Below are positions 1-8,507 of a DNA stretch of 64,000 nt, in pieces. Within the stretch, counting starts at the first letter, position 1, and each line of letters begins with the position of its first letter. Below the pieces are notes generated by a model. That model was not told the DNA's origin, did not search any database, and saw nothing but the letters and a program-made list of their open reading frames with translations. The position numbers and the translations under genes are program-made. The DNA comes from Bacteroidota bacterium (lineage in GTDB: Bacteria; Bacteroidota; Ignavibacteria; Kryptoniales; JAKASW01), in contig JAKAGT010000002.1 of NCBI GenBank assembly GCA_021825585.1, positions 124,001-188,000 on the forward strand. Direction: 5' to 3'.

Positions 1-936
1 GTCCCACTTCTCTCTGAGACCTGCGAATGCCTTGTCTACATTTTCCACCGAACCATAATTATCGATCAGTCGCCTTGCCTCGTCGCGTCTCCCCGCTGCC
101 CCCACTGTATAACAAATCACCTTCTCCTCGCCCGGGACAAGCTCGATATCGACTTGAAGGGCGGCAATCGGGTCGGCCCATCTCCCTGTGATTCCACCGA
201 GCTTCCCGGCCTGGACCGATGCGGGGTTCCTGATGCTGCCATACATCCCGAGGAAGGACTCCTTGTCTCCATCATACCCGGCGGCCGTAACGCTCGAAGA
301 GTGAAAGGCAACGTAGGGCCAATCGGTATTCCAATGCCCATTTTCGGTAGGTACTTCCCAGAGGCGCTTCTCAGCAAGAATCGCATTCAACTGAGGCACA
401 AATTCGGTCGACGTGAAACATTTGTGAAATTCCCGGTGCCAGTCCGGCGCCGCACCCAGCCCCCATTCCATGTAAGTGAACAGGCTGAGCCGCCGGGGTG
501 ATGAGTCCAAATTCCTTAACGTGAGTTTCCATACCTCCAGCGGTTCATCGTTAGGCACGAACATCAGCAGCGAGCTTTCGATCCTCTCGTTGATAGATTC
601 AATTACTGAATACCCGATCCCATGCCTGCAGCGATAAGACTCCGGTTCGGCACAAACGGGCTTCCACCCTGCCGACCAGATTTTTCCGCCCGCCGCATCC
701 CGGATGTATATATATTTCCCCCACTCGTCTTTGATGATATCCTGTTCCCATCTGGTAATCCGGTTGAGTCCTGCATGTGTACGCCAGCTGTAGCCGCTAC
801 CTCCCTGCGAGATCACAAATCCGTAATCGCCGTTGCTTATTACGTTAATCCATGGGCGCGGGGTCTTAGGTGTTTTGATAATATATTCTTTGCCATCGTC
901 TGAAAAATAGCCGAACTCAGTTTCAAATCGTCCCAA
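1..936 (-). CDS. GH94 family glycoside phosphorylase, N-terminal part (cut by window edge)
   Basis: An open frame runs from a TTG at 936 to the left edge without a stop, giving 312 residues. The beginning (GRFETEFGYFSDDGKEYI, then PKTPRPWINVISN, GSGYSWRTHAGLNRITRWEQ and IWSAGWKP) is the beta-sandwich N-domain of GH94 enzymes. These phosphorolyse beta-linked gluco-oligosaccharides to sugar 1-phosphate, and related domains occur in cyclic beta-1,2-glucan synthases. The TTG is chosen because an in-frame TGA lies a few codons upstream, no ATG fits, and AAGGGG sits 6 nt before it. There is no signal peptide, so it is probably cytoplasmic. It is the last visible gene of the LacI-headed operon and would act on imported oligosaccharides. 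The catalytic domain lies outside the window, so the substrate cannot be read; a beta-1,2-glucan is a guess from the GH144-like gene linked to TBDR copy B. Confidence 0.8.
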   Translation of the reverse strand, partial: MGRFETEFGYFSDDGKEYIIKTPKTPRPWINVISNGDYGFVISQGGSGYSWRTHAGLNRITRWEQDIIKDEWGKYIYIRDAAGGKIWSAGWKPVCAEPESYRCRHGIGYSVIESINERIESSLLMFVPNDEPLEVWKLTLRNLDSSPRRLSLFTYMEWGLGAAPDWHREFHKCFTSTEFVPQLNAILAEKRLWEVPTENGHWNTDWPYVAFHSSSVTAAGYDGDKESFLGMYGSIRNPASVQAGKLGGITGRWADPIAALQVDIELVPGEEKVICYTVGAAGRRDEARRLIDNYGSVENVDKAFAGLREKWD

Positions 937-1027
937 TGAATTCCCCTTCTGTACGCATCACTGTCGTCATGAATCCTTTCCGTATTATTCCAGCTTGTAA
1001 AAAACAATTGTCCATCATGATACTAAC

Positions 1028-3226
1028 TTACTTGTATAGGTCTGAGAGCGCAATCGCGTAAGCTCCCGCGCCGAACCCAACCATCGGTACCGCACCGTCG
1101 TAGTAAGATGTTTTCGCGTTGTAAAGTTCGGGAATCAAATTGAAGTTAAAGGCTGCCTGATCTGTCACCCAGTTAATCAACCTAAGGGCGCCTTTGCGAT
1201 CGCCGTACCTGCACATGGCAGAAGCGACACGCAAATCAAGAAGAATCCATTCGGACGTTTCGTACCAGTCGCCTTGATTGATCCGCGAGAATCCATGTAT
1301 TCCACCTGCTACACCTAACATCCGGCTGTATTCCTGCAGCTGCGACTGGAAAAGAGCCGTATCAGGAAAAAGTCCAAAACCAAACGCCTCAAAGGTTCCG
1401 CCGTCAAAGTAGTCGTGTTTGTTTGAATCAACCGCGGCCACATCTCCCTTGATGAATTTATCATCGACAACCAGGTTCGTCCGAACGCCGTCGAGAAGTC
1501 TCTCAAAACCTCTGCGGTATTTCTCCGGATCACCAATACCCAACCGCGAAGACAGTTTGGCGAAATCCCGTAGGCCGGCAGCGCAGGCGATCGAAGTGTA
1601 TGCGAACTGTTTCCCCGGAAGGTGCCTCTCCCATGGTCCAGAATCCCTGCGTATGACATTGTTTGTGTCGATACAGTGCATAACGACATCCGCGACCTTC
1701 GTCGCAAGCTCATCATAATATTTCTTGAAGAACGCGGTATCGCCGCTGCGCTGTACGTAATCGCACAATGCTATTAAAGAAAGTCCGAAACCGTCCAGCT
1801 CAATGTTTGGACCATCTTGGTTATAATCGGACTCTTCCGTCCCTTTTCCAAAGTATCGGCACACGGAAATCTGGTACGGCATACCGACACCATAATCTTT
1901 GCCGTCAGTATACACGTAGTGGACGTAATGGCTGGACTCCGCATTGAGCATGAATGAAAGTGCATGCCGTGCTTCGTCAAACAGACCCAATCTGTTCAAT
2001 CCAAGGATTGAATAGCAACCGTCCCTAACCCATGCGATGTTCCATCCGCCTGGAGGAAGCGACGCCATAATTTGCCCGTGCGACTTGGGAAAAGGCTCTT
2101 GAGGCGGCACCTGTGCCATCTTCAATACTGAGATGGACTGCTCCAGAAGAGAACGCTGCTTCTCAGAAAGGCCTTTCGGTATCTTCGATCTTGCGAAAAC
2201 GTTCTCCATAAATTTGACCTCATCATCCAGCAAACGGCCATCGTGCGCAATCAGCCGGTCCTTCGCTGCCGTGACAATATCACGGTTGGTTTGAAGCGAA
2301 TCGACAAAACTGAACATGAAATATTTCTCCATGCCATCTTTCGCCCGGTCAAAGGATACTGAGTCGACCAACACTTCAGCACTCTGTTTTTCGTACGTGA
2401 TTGAAGATCTTGCGACTTCTGCCCGCCGACCCGACATAACTATATAGAATACTTTCTCTTCGGTCGTAAAAGGCGCAAAACAGTCAATCTCCATCCCGGG
2501 ATACTTGACGCCGATGACGTGAGTGTTGTCCTTATAGAAAGTCTTGATTGGCTGTGATTTCGTCGAGACAACGATCCTTCGAAGAAATGGCTTCACAAAG
2601 TTAGCGGAGTCGTAAGCCTGAAAAATGTCCGGCGGCACTTCCTCGATCTCAGCACGCTGCTCATTGTACACCGCGGCAATCAGGCCATTTGATGTCACGA
2701 GCTGGCAGAATGATTTCTTGGGTCCTGGCGGCGGATTGAATTGCCGCACAAAATCCCGATGGTCGTAGATTCCAATTGGACCGTACACAATGCCGCCCGG
2801 TCCCATCATGTTGTAAACTCGCACCGCGAGGACATTGTCTCTTCTAAGCAATTTAGTCGGACACTTGTAGATGCGATCCTTTGTGTATGCCGTTTCCGAA
2901 TCGGGTGGAAATTTGCCCATTCCCCCGATAAACACACCGTTCAAATATGTTTTGTCAGCATCATCGATTTTACCAAGGACCATGTATACGCTATCCCCTG
3001 ACAGAGGCTTATCAATCTTGAAATGTACACGATACCATGCGACACCAAGGTAATACCACCATGAGGGAACGTCGATACGTGTCCAGGTGCTGTCAACGAA
3101 TTTTGGGTCGGCATATACCGAACTGTCGGCAGTTACAAACTGCCATCGTTCCGGTAGGAGTATCGTCTGACCAATGGAAGAGGACGTGAGGAAAAGTAAT
3201 AAAAACAAATATCGGATGGATCTCAC
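1028..3226 (-). CDS. Exported GH15-like (alpha/alpha)6 glycoside hydrolase with N-terminal jelly-roll
   Basis: 732 residues starting with GTG and a signal peptide (LFLLLFLTSSSIGQ). Residues about 25-160 resemble the GH2-type sugar-binding jelly roll (YRVHFKID, YLNGVFIGG, NVLAVRVYN). The C-terminal half is a six-hairpin barrel with glucoamylase-like landmarks: GGWNIAWVRDGCYSILGL near 398 and DSGPWERHLPGKQFAYTS near 530. By family it should release monosaccharides from non-reducing ends in the periplasm or at the surface; specificity is unknown and GH15 is the nearest family I can name. It sits between the copy A beta-helix gene and GH94 in the LacI-headed operon. No strong ribosome site precedes the GTG, but the signal peptide begins there, so the start is likely. 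Confidence 0.72.
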   Translation of the reverse strand: MRSIRYLFLLLFLTSSSIGQTILLPERWQFVTADSSVYADPKFVDSTWTRIDVPSWWYYLGVAWYRVHFKIDKPLSGDSVYMVLGKIDDADKTYLNGVFIGGMGKFPPDSETAYTKDRIYKCPTKLLRRDNVLAVRVYNMMGPGGIVYGPIGIYDHRDFVRQFNPPPGPKKSFCQLVTSNGLIAAVYNEQRAEIEEVPPDIFQAYDSANFVKPFLRRIVVSTKSQPIKTFYKDNTHVIGVKYPGMEIDCFAPFTTEEKVFYIVMSGRRAEVARSSITYEKQSAEVLVDSVSFDRAKDGMEKYFMFSFVDSLQTNRDIVTAAKDRLIAHDGRLLDDEVKFMENVFARSKIPKGLSEKQRSLLEQSISVLKMAQVPPQEPFPKSHGQIMASLPPGGWNIAWVRDGCYSILGLNRLGLFDEARHALSFMLNAESSHYVHYVYTDGKDYGVGMPYQISVCRYFGKGTEESDYNQDGPNIELDGFGLSLIALCDYVQRSGDTAFFKKYYDELATKVADVVMHCIDTNNVIRRDSGPWERHLPGKQFAYTSIACAAGLRDFAKLSSRLGIGDPEKYRRGFERLLDGVRTNLVVDDKFIKGDVAAVDSNKHDYFDGGTFEAFGFGLFPDTALFQSQLQEYSRMLGVAGGIHGFSRINQGDWYETSEWILLDLRVASAMCRYGDRKGALRLINWVTDQAAFNFNLIPELYNAKTSYYDGAVPMVGFGAGAYAIALSDLYK

Positions 3227-3265
3227 AAAAGTTATCGTCTCTTTTCTCCCTGAGCTTTTCCCTGT

Positions 3266-3364
3266 TCAAAAACCGAGTCCGACCGTAAATCTTTGCGTGT
3301 ATCCCAGTCTTCCCGCGTTCGCGTATGCGTAATCAAATCTGAAATTGTCCCGATCCCATTTTTC
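3266..3364 (-). pseudogene. Fossil: last strands of a PorV-like outer-membrane beta-barrel
   Basis: In the 207-base gap between the GH15-like and beta-helix genes, one minus-strand frame reads 32 codons from a TGA down to a stop. Its end (DNFRFDYAYANAG, then RLGYTQRFTVGLGF and stop) alternates aromatic and polar residues and finishes in phenylalanine, as the last strands of outer-membrane barrels do. The RFDYAYAxxGRLGxxHRFTxGxxF pattern is typical of PorV/UPF0164-type proteins of the Bacteroidota-Chlorobi group. No start or remaining barrel is present. It is called a degraded remnant by resemblance. Confidence 0.45.
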
Positions 3365-3392
3365 TCAGACTGCCGTAAGTCCGTCAAATCAT

Positions 3393-3426
3393 CATGGAGG
3401 CGAAGCAAACTTGCCTCGCCTCCATG
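3393..3426 (-). terminator. Long inverted repeat after beta-helix gene A
   Basis: Two 16-base arms (CATGGAGGCGAAGCAA and TTGCCTCGCCTCCATG) separated by 2 bases form a strong hairpin with one mismatch, 7 bases after the stop codon of the copy A beta-helix gene. No T-run follows, so it may stabilise the mRNA end or act as a transcript boundary. A hairpin with the same GGAGGCGAAG core follows copy B at 42834-42861. Confidence 0.5.
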
Positions 3427-3433
3427 TCTGCTG

Positions 3434-5137
3434 TTACTTAAGCAAAAGCATTTTTCTCGTCAATAAGTTCGAACCTTCGTGCAGCGAATAGAAATAAACA
3501 CCGCTTGCATACTTGTCCATGTTGACATTGTAGGTGTATGTTCCAGCGGGTTTGTAGCCCTGGTCAACCACATCAACCAACTGTCCGAGGACATTGTAAA
3601 TCGTAAGGCTCATGATCCCCGGCCTGACAAGGCTTACTTTGATTTCAGTCGAAGGGTTGAATGGGTTCGGGTAGTTCTGACTCAGGCTGAACTGAGTGGG
3701 AATGTCGTTCGGAACCTGCTTAACCGCAAGATAGGTAAGGTACCAATTCAAATCGCCGAGCGGCTTCCCGTCGGTGCCCATAGTCTGTAGAGAAGCGTTT
3801 GTATAAGCAAAATTCTCCGGCACCGGATAGCCTTGCGTCTGTGCCCAGTTCTTCGCAACCGGCCCGAACACGTTTGCGGGATTGGTTATGAGCTGCCGCC
3901 AGAGAGGAGAAGTGGAAACCGATCCGTTCCAGCGTGCCACGGTAAACGAGTCCAGGCTGGAAATCATAGGATTGATGATAGAGGCCGAAAAACCCGGATC
4001 TGCATTGACGTTACCTGATTCACTCAAGCCAGGCCAGGCTGTTTTGTTCGAAAACATCGCTTGTGTTTGACTGTTCATCCAAGTGGGTGGAACGATCTTA
4101 TTCTTGGCGGTGTCATTCATTGCTGCGATGGTGGAATCAATTCCTTTTGGCCAGAAATAGGCGTTGTTCTTTACAACGATGTTTCTACCCGCCTCAGTTA
4201 GGTTGTACGGTGGTAAGGCAAACTGGAAGAGGGAGTCAAGTGATATTACCGATGGAGATTCATTTCCCAGCCCGCCGTACTTAATAGAAGCCGAATCCAG
4301 ACCCCCTGCGTAGGTGGCATAGAATATGTTGTTCGAAATGAGTGCCGTGTCAACCTGATATATGCGGAAAGGCCACCAGGCACATCCCACCATCGTGTTG
4401 TGATCAAATTTGAAATATCCAAGATTATCATTGCCCCATATCCCGATCCCGATGCCGAAGTAAGTGTTGTTGGTGAGTACCAGAGTGTCAGCAGCTTCGG
4501 CAAATATAACAGTGGGCTGCCAGAAGGCTCGATCCTGTAAATTTCGGAATTCGGTATTCGTAATATAAAAGCTGTTACTATCACCGCCGTAACTAATTAT
4601 GGCATCGGATTCCTTGGTGAATTCGTCGAACACGCAGTGATTAATTCGCAGCCACGAATGCACTGGAGTTCCGTCAAATAATCTGTTGTTTCCCGAACTT
4701 ATCAATCCGTCGGTGCGCTTGCCCAAGAAGTAGAGATTATCGACGCTAATGTTCCCCGTCCTGCATTCGGTGAAGGGAGCGGGCGTAGAGTTGTCTGAAA
4801 GGATAAACGGTTCAATCACCGGGGGCATACCGGTATTGGGATTGTCCTTTCCTATTATAGTGAGGGTCACACCGTTGAAATTGTTGAGCATGTTAATCGT
4901 AGCGGTAAAGAAATATGTCGTGTCTTTGCTTCCGGTCTGCTGCAGTACGTACACCCTGTTGGGATCCTTCCGGGCTCCTGTTGCGGTGGTATCCCCTGCA
5001 ATGACGTTGTTGATATTTCCCGGCGGCATCGCGGACACATAAAGAGTGTCGGATGACGCTTGGGCGAACGACGAGCTCGGCACTAAGTACAGTGTCGAAA
5101 TCGTGGTCAAAAACAATATGGTGAGCACTTTTTTCAT
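3434..5137 (-). CDS. T9SS-secreted right-handed beta-helix protein, copy A
   Basis: 567 residues from the ATG at 5137, preceded by GAGGAGAGG; an open frame runs 44 codons further upstream but has no ribosome site and no signal. MKKVLTILFLTTISTLYLV is a signal peptide. The middle has beta-helix turns (NNTYFGIGIG, HNTMVGC, NNIFYATY, NNAYFWP), as in pectate-lyase-like and surface-binding proteins; no catalytic residues can be assigned. The last ~80 residues are a T9SS type A sorting domain (LSQNYPNPFNPSTEIKV ... ASGVYFYSLHEG ... RKMLLLK), so the protein should be exported across the outer membrane and retained at the surface or released. It lies 201 bases after TBDR copy A, where SusD would be expected. 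Residues up to about the sorting domain are identical to copy B; the sorting domain itself differs. Confidence 0.85.
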   Translation of the reverse strand: MKKVLTILFLTTISTLYLVPSSSFAQASSDTLYVSAMPPGNINNVIAGDTTATGARKDPNRVYVLQQTGSKDTTYFFTATINMLNNFNGVTLTIIGKDNPNTGMPPVIEPFILSDNSTPAPFTECRTGNISVDNLYFLGKRTDGLISSGNNRLFDGTPVHSWLRINHCVFDEFTKESDAIISYGGDSNSFYITNTEFRNLQDRAFWQPTVIFAEAADTLVLTNNTYFGIGIGIWGNDNLGYFKFDHNTMVGCAWWPFRIYQVDTALISNNIFYATYAGGLDSASIKYGGLGNESPSVISLDSLFQFALPPYNLTEAGRNIVVKNNAYFWPKGIDSTIAAMNDTAKNKIVPPTWMNSQTQAMFSNKTAWPGLSESGNVNADPGFSASIINPMISSLDSFTVARWNGSVSTSPLWRQLITNPANVFGPVAKNWAQTQGYPVPENFAYTNASLQTMGTDGKPLGDLNWYLTYLAVKQVPNDIPTQFSLSQNYPNPFNPSTEIKVSLVRPGIMSLTIYNVLGQLVDVVDQGYKPAGTYTYNVNMDKYASGVYFYSLHEGSNLLTRKMLLLK

Positions 5138-7936
5138 AATGCCTCTCCTCTTTTGGTTTTTTGGCGTCTGACAGAATCTCTGCCAGACATCATTCTTTGT
5201 TTGAAAATACTCCCACTTTCCCCCATTGAGTTCTCTCAATGTTTTACTCGCCAGAAAAATAGTCCGCATATAATTATACTTTTAGCCTTTTAAACCATCC
5301 CTTAACGAATCGAATAAACTTCCTGTTTGTCATGTGCGCTATTGTAAACTCCATCTAAGTCCTAATTGTGCCACCGTGCCATAAACACTTTCGGACGTAG
5401 GGAAACCGTTTCCTTGGACCACATAAGTATCACTTGCATCGTTGAGATTAACCAGGTTCAGGTAAACAACAAGACCGGGCAAAGGAAGATTTTGTTTCGC
5501 CGTCAAGTCCCAACGCAGATATGAAAGTTTCGCGGGACGACGTTCCGGGTATTGATCCGTTCCGGTCGATACGTTCGCCTGGTATATCATGGACACAAGG
5601 ACAGAGAACCCCTGGTAGTCATACCCGACTGATAGATTAACGATGTTATCGGGCTGGTATATCAGGCGGTCGGTATAGAACGTGTCGACGTGAGTCGGTA
5701 TGTAAGTGGGATAAACTCCGGGCTTGGTCATCGTATACGGATATTTTGCACTCGAGAATATATGTGTGTAATTGATGTTGAACACCAATCCGCTCAACAA
5801 TCCGGGCAAATACCAGAAGTGCGTTTGCCAATCGAGCGATGCACCATAGTCGTCAACCCGATTGGGGTTGTTCAAAAAGGTGTTCAATTGAAAGCCTGCC
5901 GTGGTGGGAGGTAGCCCGGGATACTTAGACGGATCAGAGATGAACCTGCTCTGTGCAAATATCATATCATCGATTCTCTTCAGGAATCCGCCGACGGTAA
6001 GGAGTCCGATAGTGTTATCATAGAACGAGAGCTGTAAGTTATAATTCCTCGAATGAGCTGGTTGTAATGCGAAGTTGTTCCAGGTAACTGAGGCATTTGC
6101 CGGGAAGATGTCGATTGTCGGTATGATGCTGGTAAAGTCCGGGTAGGATAGTGTATTGGTATAGGACAATCGTGCGATGAACCATGAGAGCGGCTTGTAC
6201 ATCAAGCTCACGTCAGGCAGTAAATAACCGTGATACTGGGCAATTGTGGTATCCTGATGAGGATAGACACTCGGATAATAAATAATCTGGTTTGCGTTAG
6301 AAATCCTTGCGGTCCGGTATGATGTTGCGAGGCCCTGGTATCGAGCTCCACCTATAAGTGTTATCTGGGGTCCCATATTAACTGTCGCCATTGCATAAGC
6401 AGCACTTTCATCCTCATTTCCGGAATAATTGTTCGCAATGTTGCCGTAAGGGTCAGGAGAGAAACCCCATGACTGCCAGCCGGCTTTAGAGGCTCCCTGA
6501 GAGACGAAATTCACTATTTGTGACAGGAAGTTGAGATTTGGCGCTGGCCCCATCTTGTAGTTGCCATTAAGGAAATTCCCGTAGCTGAAATTCGGGTCGA
6601 TGAAGACAGTTAAGGGAAGTGTTGCGCTCTTTGTCGGATCGAGGTTGTAGGGTGGCTGCTCCATCCATGGATAAGCATGAATGATTGCGCCGTACACGGT
6701 GGTTGAGGCGTCGAAACCTAAGCCGCCGCCCGTCCCGTTGCTGCTATAAGACCGGTGCGTGTAATGATAGCTTCCTCCAAACTTTAGAATCCCTGAGACT
6801 AAATCCGATACACTTATGTTTCTCGTAATATCGATGGACCCCGTAATATTTCTTTGCATTGTGGTACTGTTGCTGGTGTTGATATCCAAGAGCTGCATGA
6901 TTTGCGGGTCAAGTTTGGGCAAAGCGGCCTGCGCAATCAGTTGCGGTGGCAGTGCCCCTGAGACGGTACCCAGGTTTGCAGGGTACTGCTGGAAAGTCAC
7001 CCCCCAGCCTCCGCGAGAAATATTCTCTGAGAGCGAGTGAGAGATCTTCGCATCAAGACCAAATGACAGCACCCTTTGTTTGAAGTCAAGAAGGTTTGTC
7101 ATGACAACAAGCTGGCCGGGTGAATAAGCTGCTCTGTCGATAATCTGGTTTACCTGAAGGTTGTAATCCTGGCTGATCGTCTGCGTATTCGTATTGCTGC
7201 CGCTGAAGAAGTTCATGAAATCAATCTTACCATCGGGCAGCACGTAATCTATATTGATAGTTCCGTTGTACCTGTGCGTGATACTGGGAAGAAAGCTGAG
7301 GGTGAGATCGGTAAGGAGCAAAGGATTATTCGCGCCGGGATTCTTTGACGTGAGAATATAGCTTGCCCCCAACCCATCGCTTGACAAGTTTTCCCGATCG
7401 ACAACGGCTTGCGCGAGAATTCCAAGCCGCTTGTCCAAAAACCTGTCGCCGACAGTGGCGGAAAAGTTGTAATCGCCGAATTGACTTCGGAGACCTTCGT
7501 ATCCTCCCTGTGAGGAAAGTTCAATCTCAGGTGCGCCTGAAGATGTCTGTCTTGCTTCCCTGATTTGGAAGTTCACGACTCCGCCCAGAACAGCCGCGTT
7601 CATATCAGGGGTCACGGTCTTGTATACCTCGATCCCACTAAGCATGTTCGAAGAAATCATGCTCATGTTCACCGCCCGGTCACTACTGCTGGTCGGGGCC
7701 ATTTCTACTCCATCAATCTCAACCCGGTTGTACTTAGGTTGGAGTCCATCGATGGCGACCTCGTATCCCTGCCCTCCCTGCCTGAGCAGGTAAACGCCGG
7801 GAAGTCTGCCGACAGACTCGGCAGCGTTGGCGTCCGGCAGCTGCCGAATTTTAGCGGCAGACACAACACTTACTATCTTGTTTGAGGACAGCTGCTGGTT
7901 TATAGCTGCGTTTTGCCCGCTCGCTTGAACTGTGAC
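3739..7936. repeat. 4.2-kb direct repeat, copy A
   Basis: Nearly identical to 43177-47374, at a constant offset of 39438 and with no length change. Differences noticed are at 3767, 7769, 7868, 7869 and 7871 only, so the interior of about 4 kb looks identical, including the non-coding gap 5138-5338. It covers TBDR residues from about 157 to the end and the beta-helix protein without its sorting domain. Beyond both ends the sequence is still homologous but strongly diverged. Confidence 0.95.
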
Positions 7937-8407
7937 GACTACTTCCTTCCCACGCAAGCCGACCGCCTGCAGCTTTACGTTTTCAACAAGCTTCGCTCCT
8001 CCACTTATTTTTATGTTAATATCTCGTGTTGTGTACCCGATGTACATCACTCGCAAGGTATAGGTTCCAGGCGGTATGGCTTCAATCGTGTACTCCCCGT
8101 CCAGATTTGTCGGCACCCCAAGACTTGTTCCCTTCAACACCACGGTTGCACCAATCAGTGGGTCATTTGTCTCTGCGTCAGAGACCCTGCCTGAAATTTC
8201 GGCATTACCCTGCTGAGTTTTCTCTTTCTCTTGCGGACCGGCCCAATCAGAGGCAATTTCGTTCTGCTCGTACAGATAAGGTCTCAATTGTGACTGAGCA
8301 TTCGGATGGTGGGCAAATCCGTTTCTCTGATTCAGAGGCCAAGCTAAAACAACGGTTGGGATCAAAAATGTCAGACACACCAAGCATAACAATGTATAGT
8401 CTTTCAT
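5339..8407 (-). CDS. TonB-dependent receptor, copy A (no STN domain)
   Basis: 1022 residues from the ATG at 8407 (MKDYTLLCLVCLTFLIPTVV signal peptide); the frame opens further upstream but those residues are charged and lack a ribosome site. Domains in order: a signal peptide and short linker, a CarboxypepD-reg-like beta-sandwich at about 83-160 (GATVVLKGTSLG, GEYTIEAIPPGTY), a plug (LPDANAAESVGRLPGVYLLR, YNRVEIDGVEMAPT, GGVVNFQIREA) and a 22-strand-type barrel ending LGLRWSLQ. The plug resembles the Xanthomonas-Caulobacter type of TBDR more than SusC. It should import an oligosaccharide or similar ligand across the outer membrane using TonB. It follows the LacI gene by 100 bases and precedes the beta-helix gene. 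From about residue 157 it is identical to copy B apart from an S/N change near residue 180. Unlike copy B it has no STN signalling domain. Confidence 0.92.
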   Translation of the reverse strand: MKDYTLLCLVCLTFLIPTVVLAWPLNQRNGFAHHPNAQSQLRPYLYEQNEIASDWAGPQEKEKTQQGNAEISGRVSDAETNDPLIGATVVLKGTSLGVPTNLDGEYTIEAIPPGTYTLRVMYIGYTTRDINIKISGGAKLVENVKLQAVGLRGKEVVVTVQASGQNAAINQQLSSNKIVSVVSAAKIRQLPDANAAESVGRLPGVYLLRQGGQGYEVAIDGLQPKYNRVEIDGVEMAPTSSSDRAVNMSMISSNMLSGIEVYKTVTPDMNAAVLGGVVNFQIREARQTSSGAPEIELSSQGGYEGLRSQFGDYNFSATVGDRFLDKRLGILAQAVVDRENLSSDGLGASYILTSKNPGANNPLLLTDLTLSFLPSITHRYNGTINIDYVLPDGKIDFMNFFSGSNTNTQTISQDYNLQVNQIIDRAAYSPGQLVVMTNLLDFKQRVLSFGLDAKISHSLSENISRGGWGVTFQQYPANLGTVSGALPPQLIAQAALPKLDPQIMQLLDINTSNSTTMQRNITGSIDITRNISVSDLVSGILKFGGSYHYTHRSYSSNGTGGGLGFDASTTVYGAIIHAYPWMEQPPYNLDPTKSATLPLTVFIDPNFSYGNFLNGNYKMGPAPNLNFLSQIVNFVSQGASKAGWQSWGFSPDPYGNIANNYSGNEDESAAYAMATVNMGPQITLIGGARYQGLATSYRTARISNANQIIYYPSVYPHQDTTIAQYHGYLLPDVSLMYKPLSWFIARLSYTNTLSYPDFTSIIPTIDIFPANASVTWNNFALQPAHSRNYNLQLSFYDNTIGLLTVGGFLKRIDDMIFAQSRFISDPSKYPGLPPTTAGFQLNTFLNNPNRVDDYGASLDWQTHFWYLPGLLSGLVFNINYTHIFSSAKYPYTMTKPGVYPTYIPTHVDTFYTDRLIYQPDNIVNLSVGYDYQGFSVLVSMIYQANVSTGTDQYPERRPAKLSYLRWDLTAKQNLPLPGLVVYLNLVNLNDASDTYVVQGNGFPTSESVYGTVAQLGLRWSLQ

Positions 8408-8507
8408 GGCTGCTCTTCTCGATTTCCCGTGTTTGATTATCGACATGCCACATTCACCACATGAACCTGAGTCCCTGTGACGTCCTAAGATGTCCACTGC
8501 ATCAAAG

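Noticed and set aside
5138-5269. 44-residue N-terminal extension of the beta-helix protein (also at 44576-44707)
   Set aside because: It lacks a ribosome site, and the normal signal peptide starts at the inner ATG. Identity in both copies only reflects the repeat.
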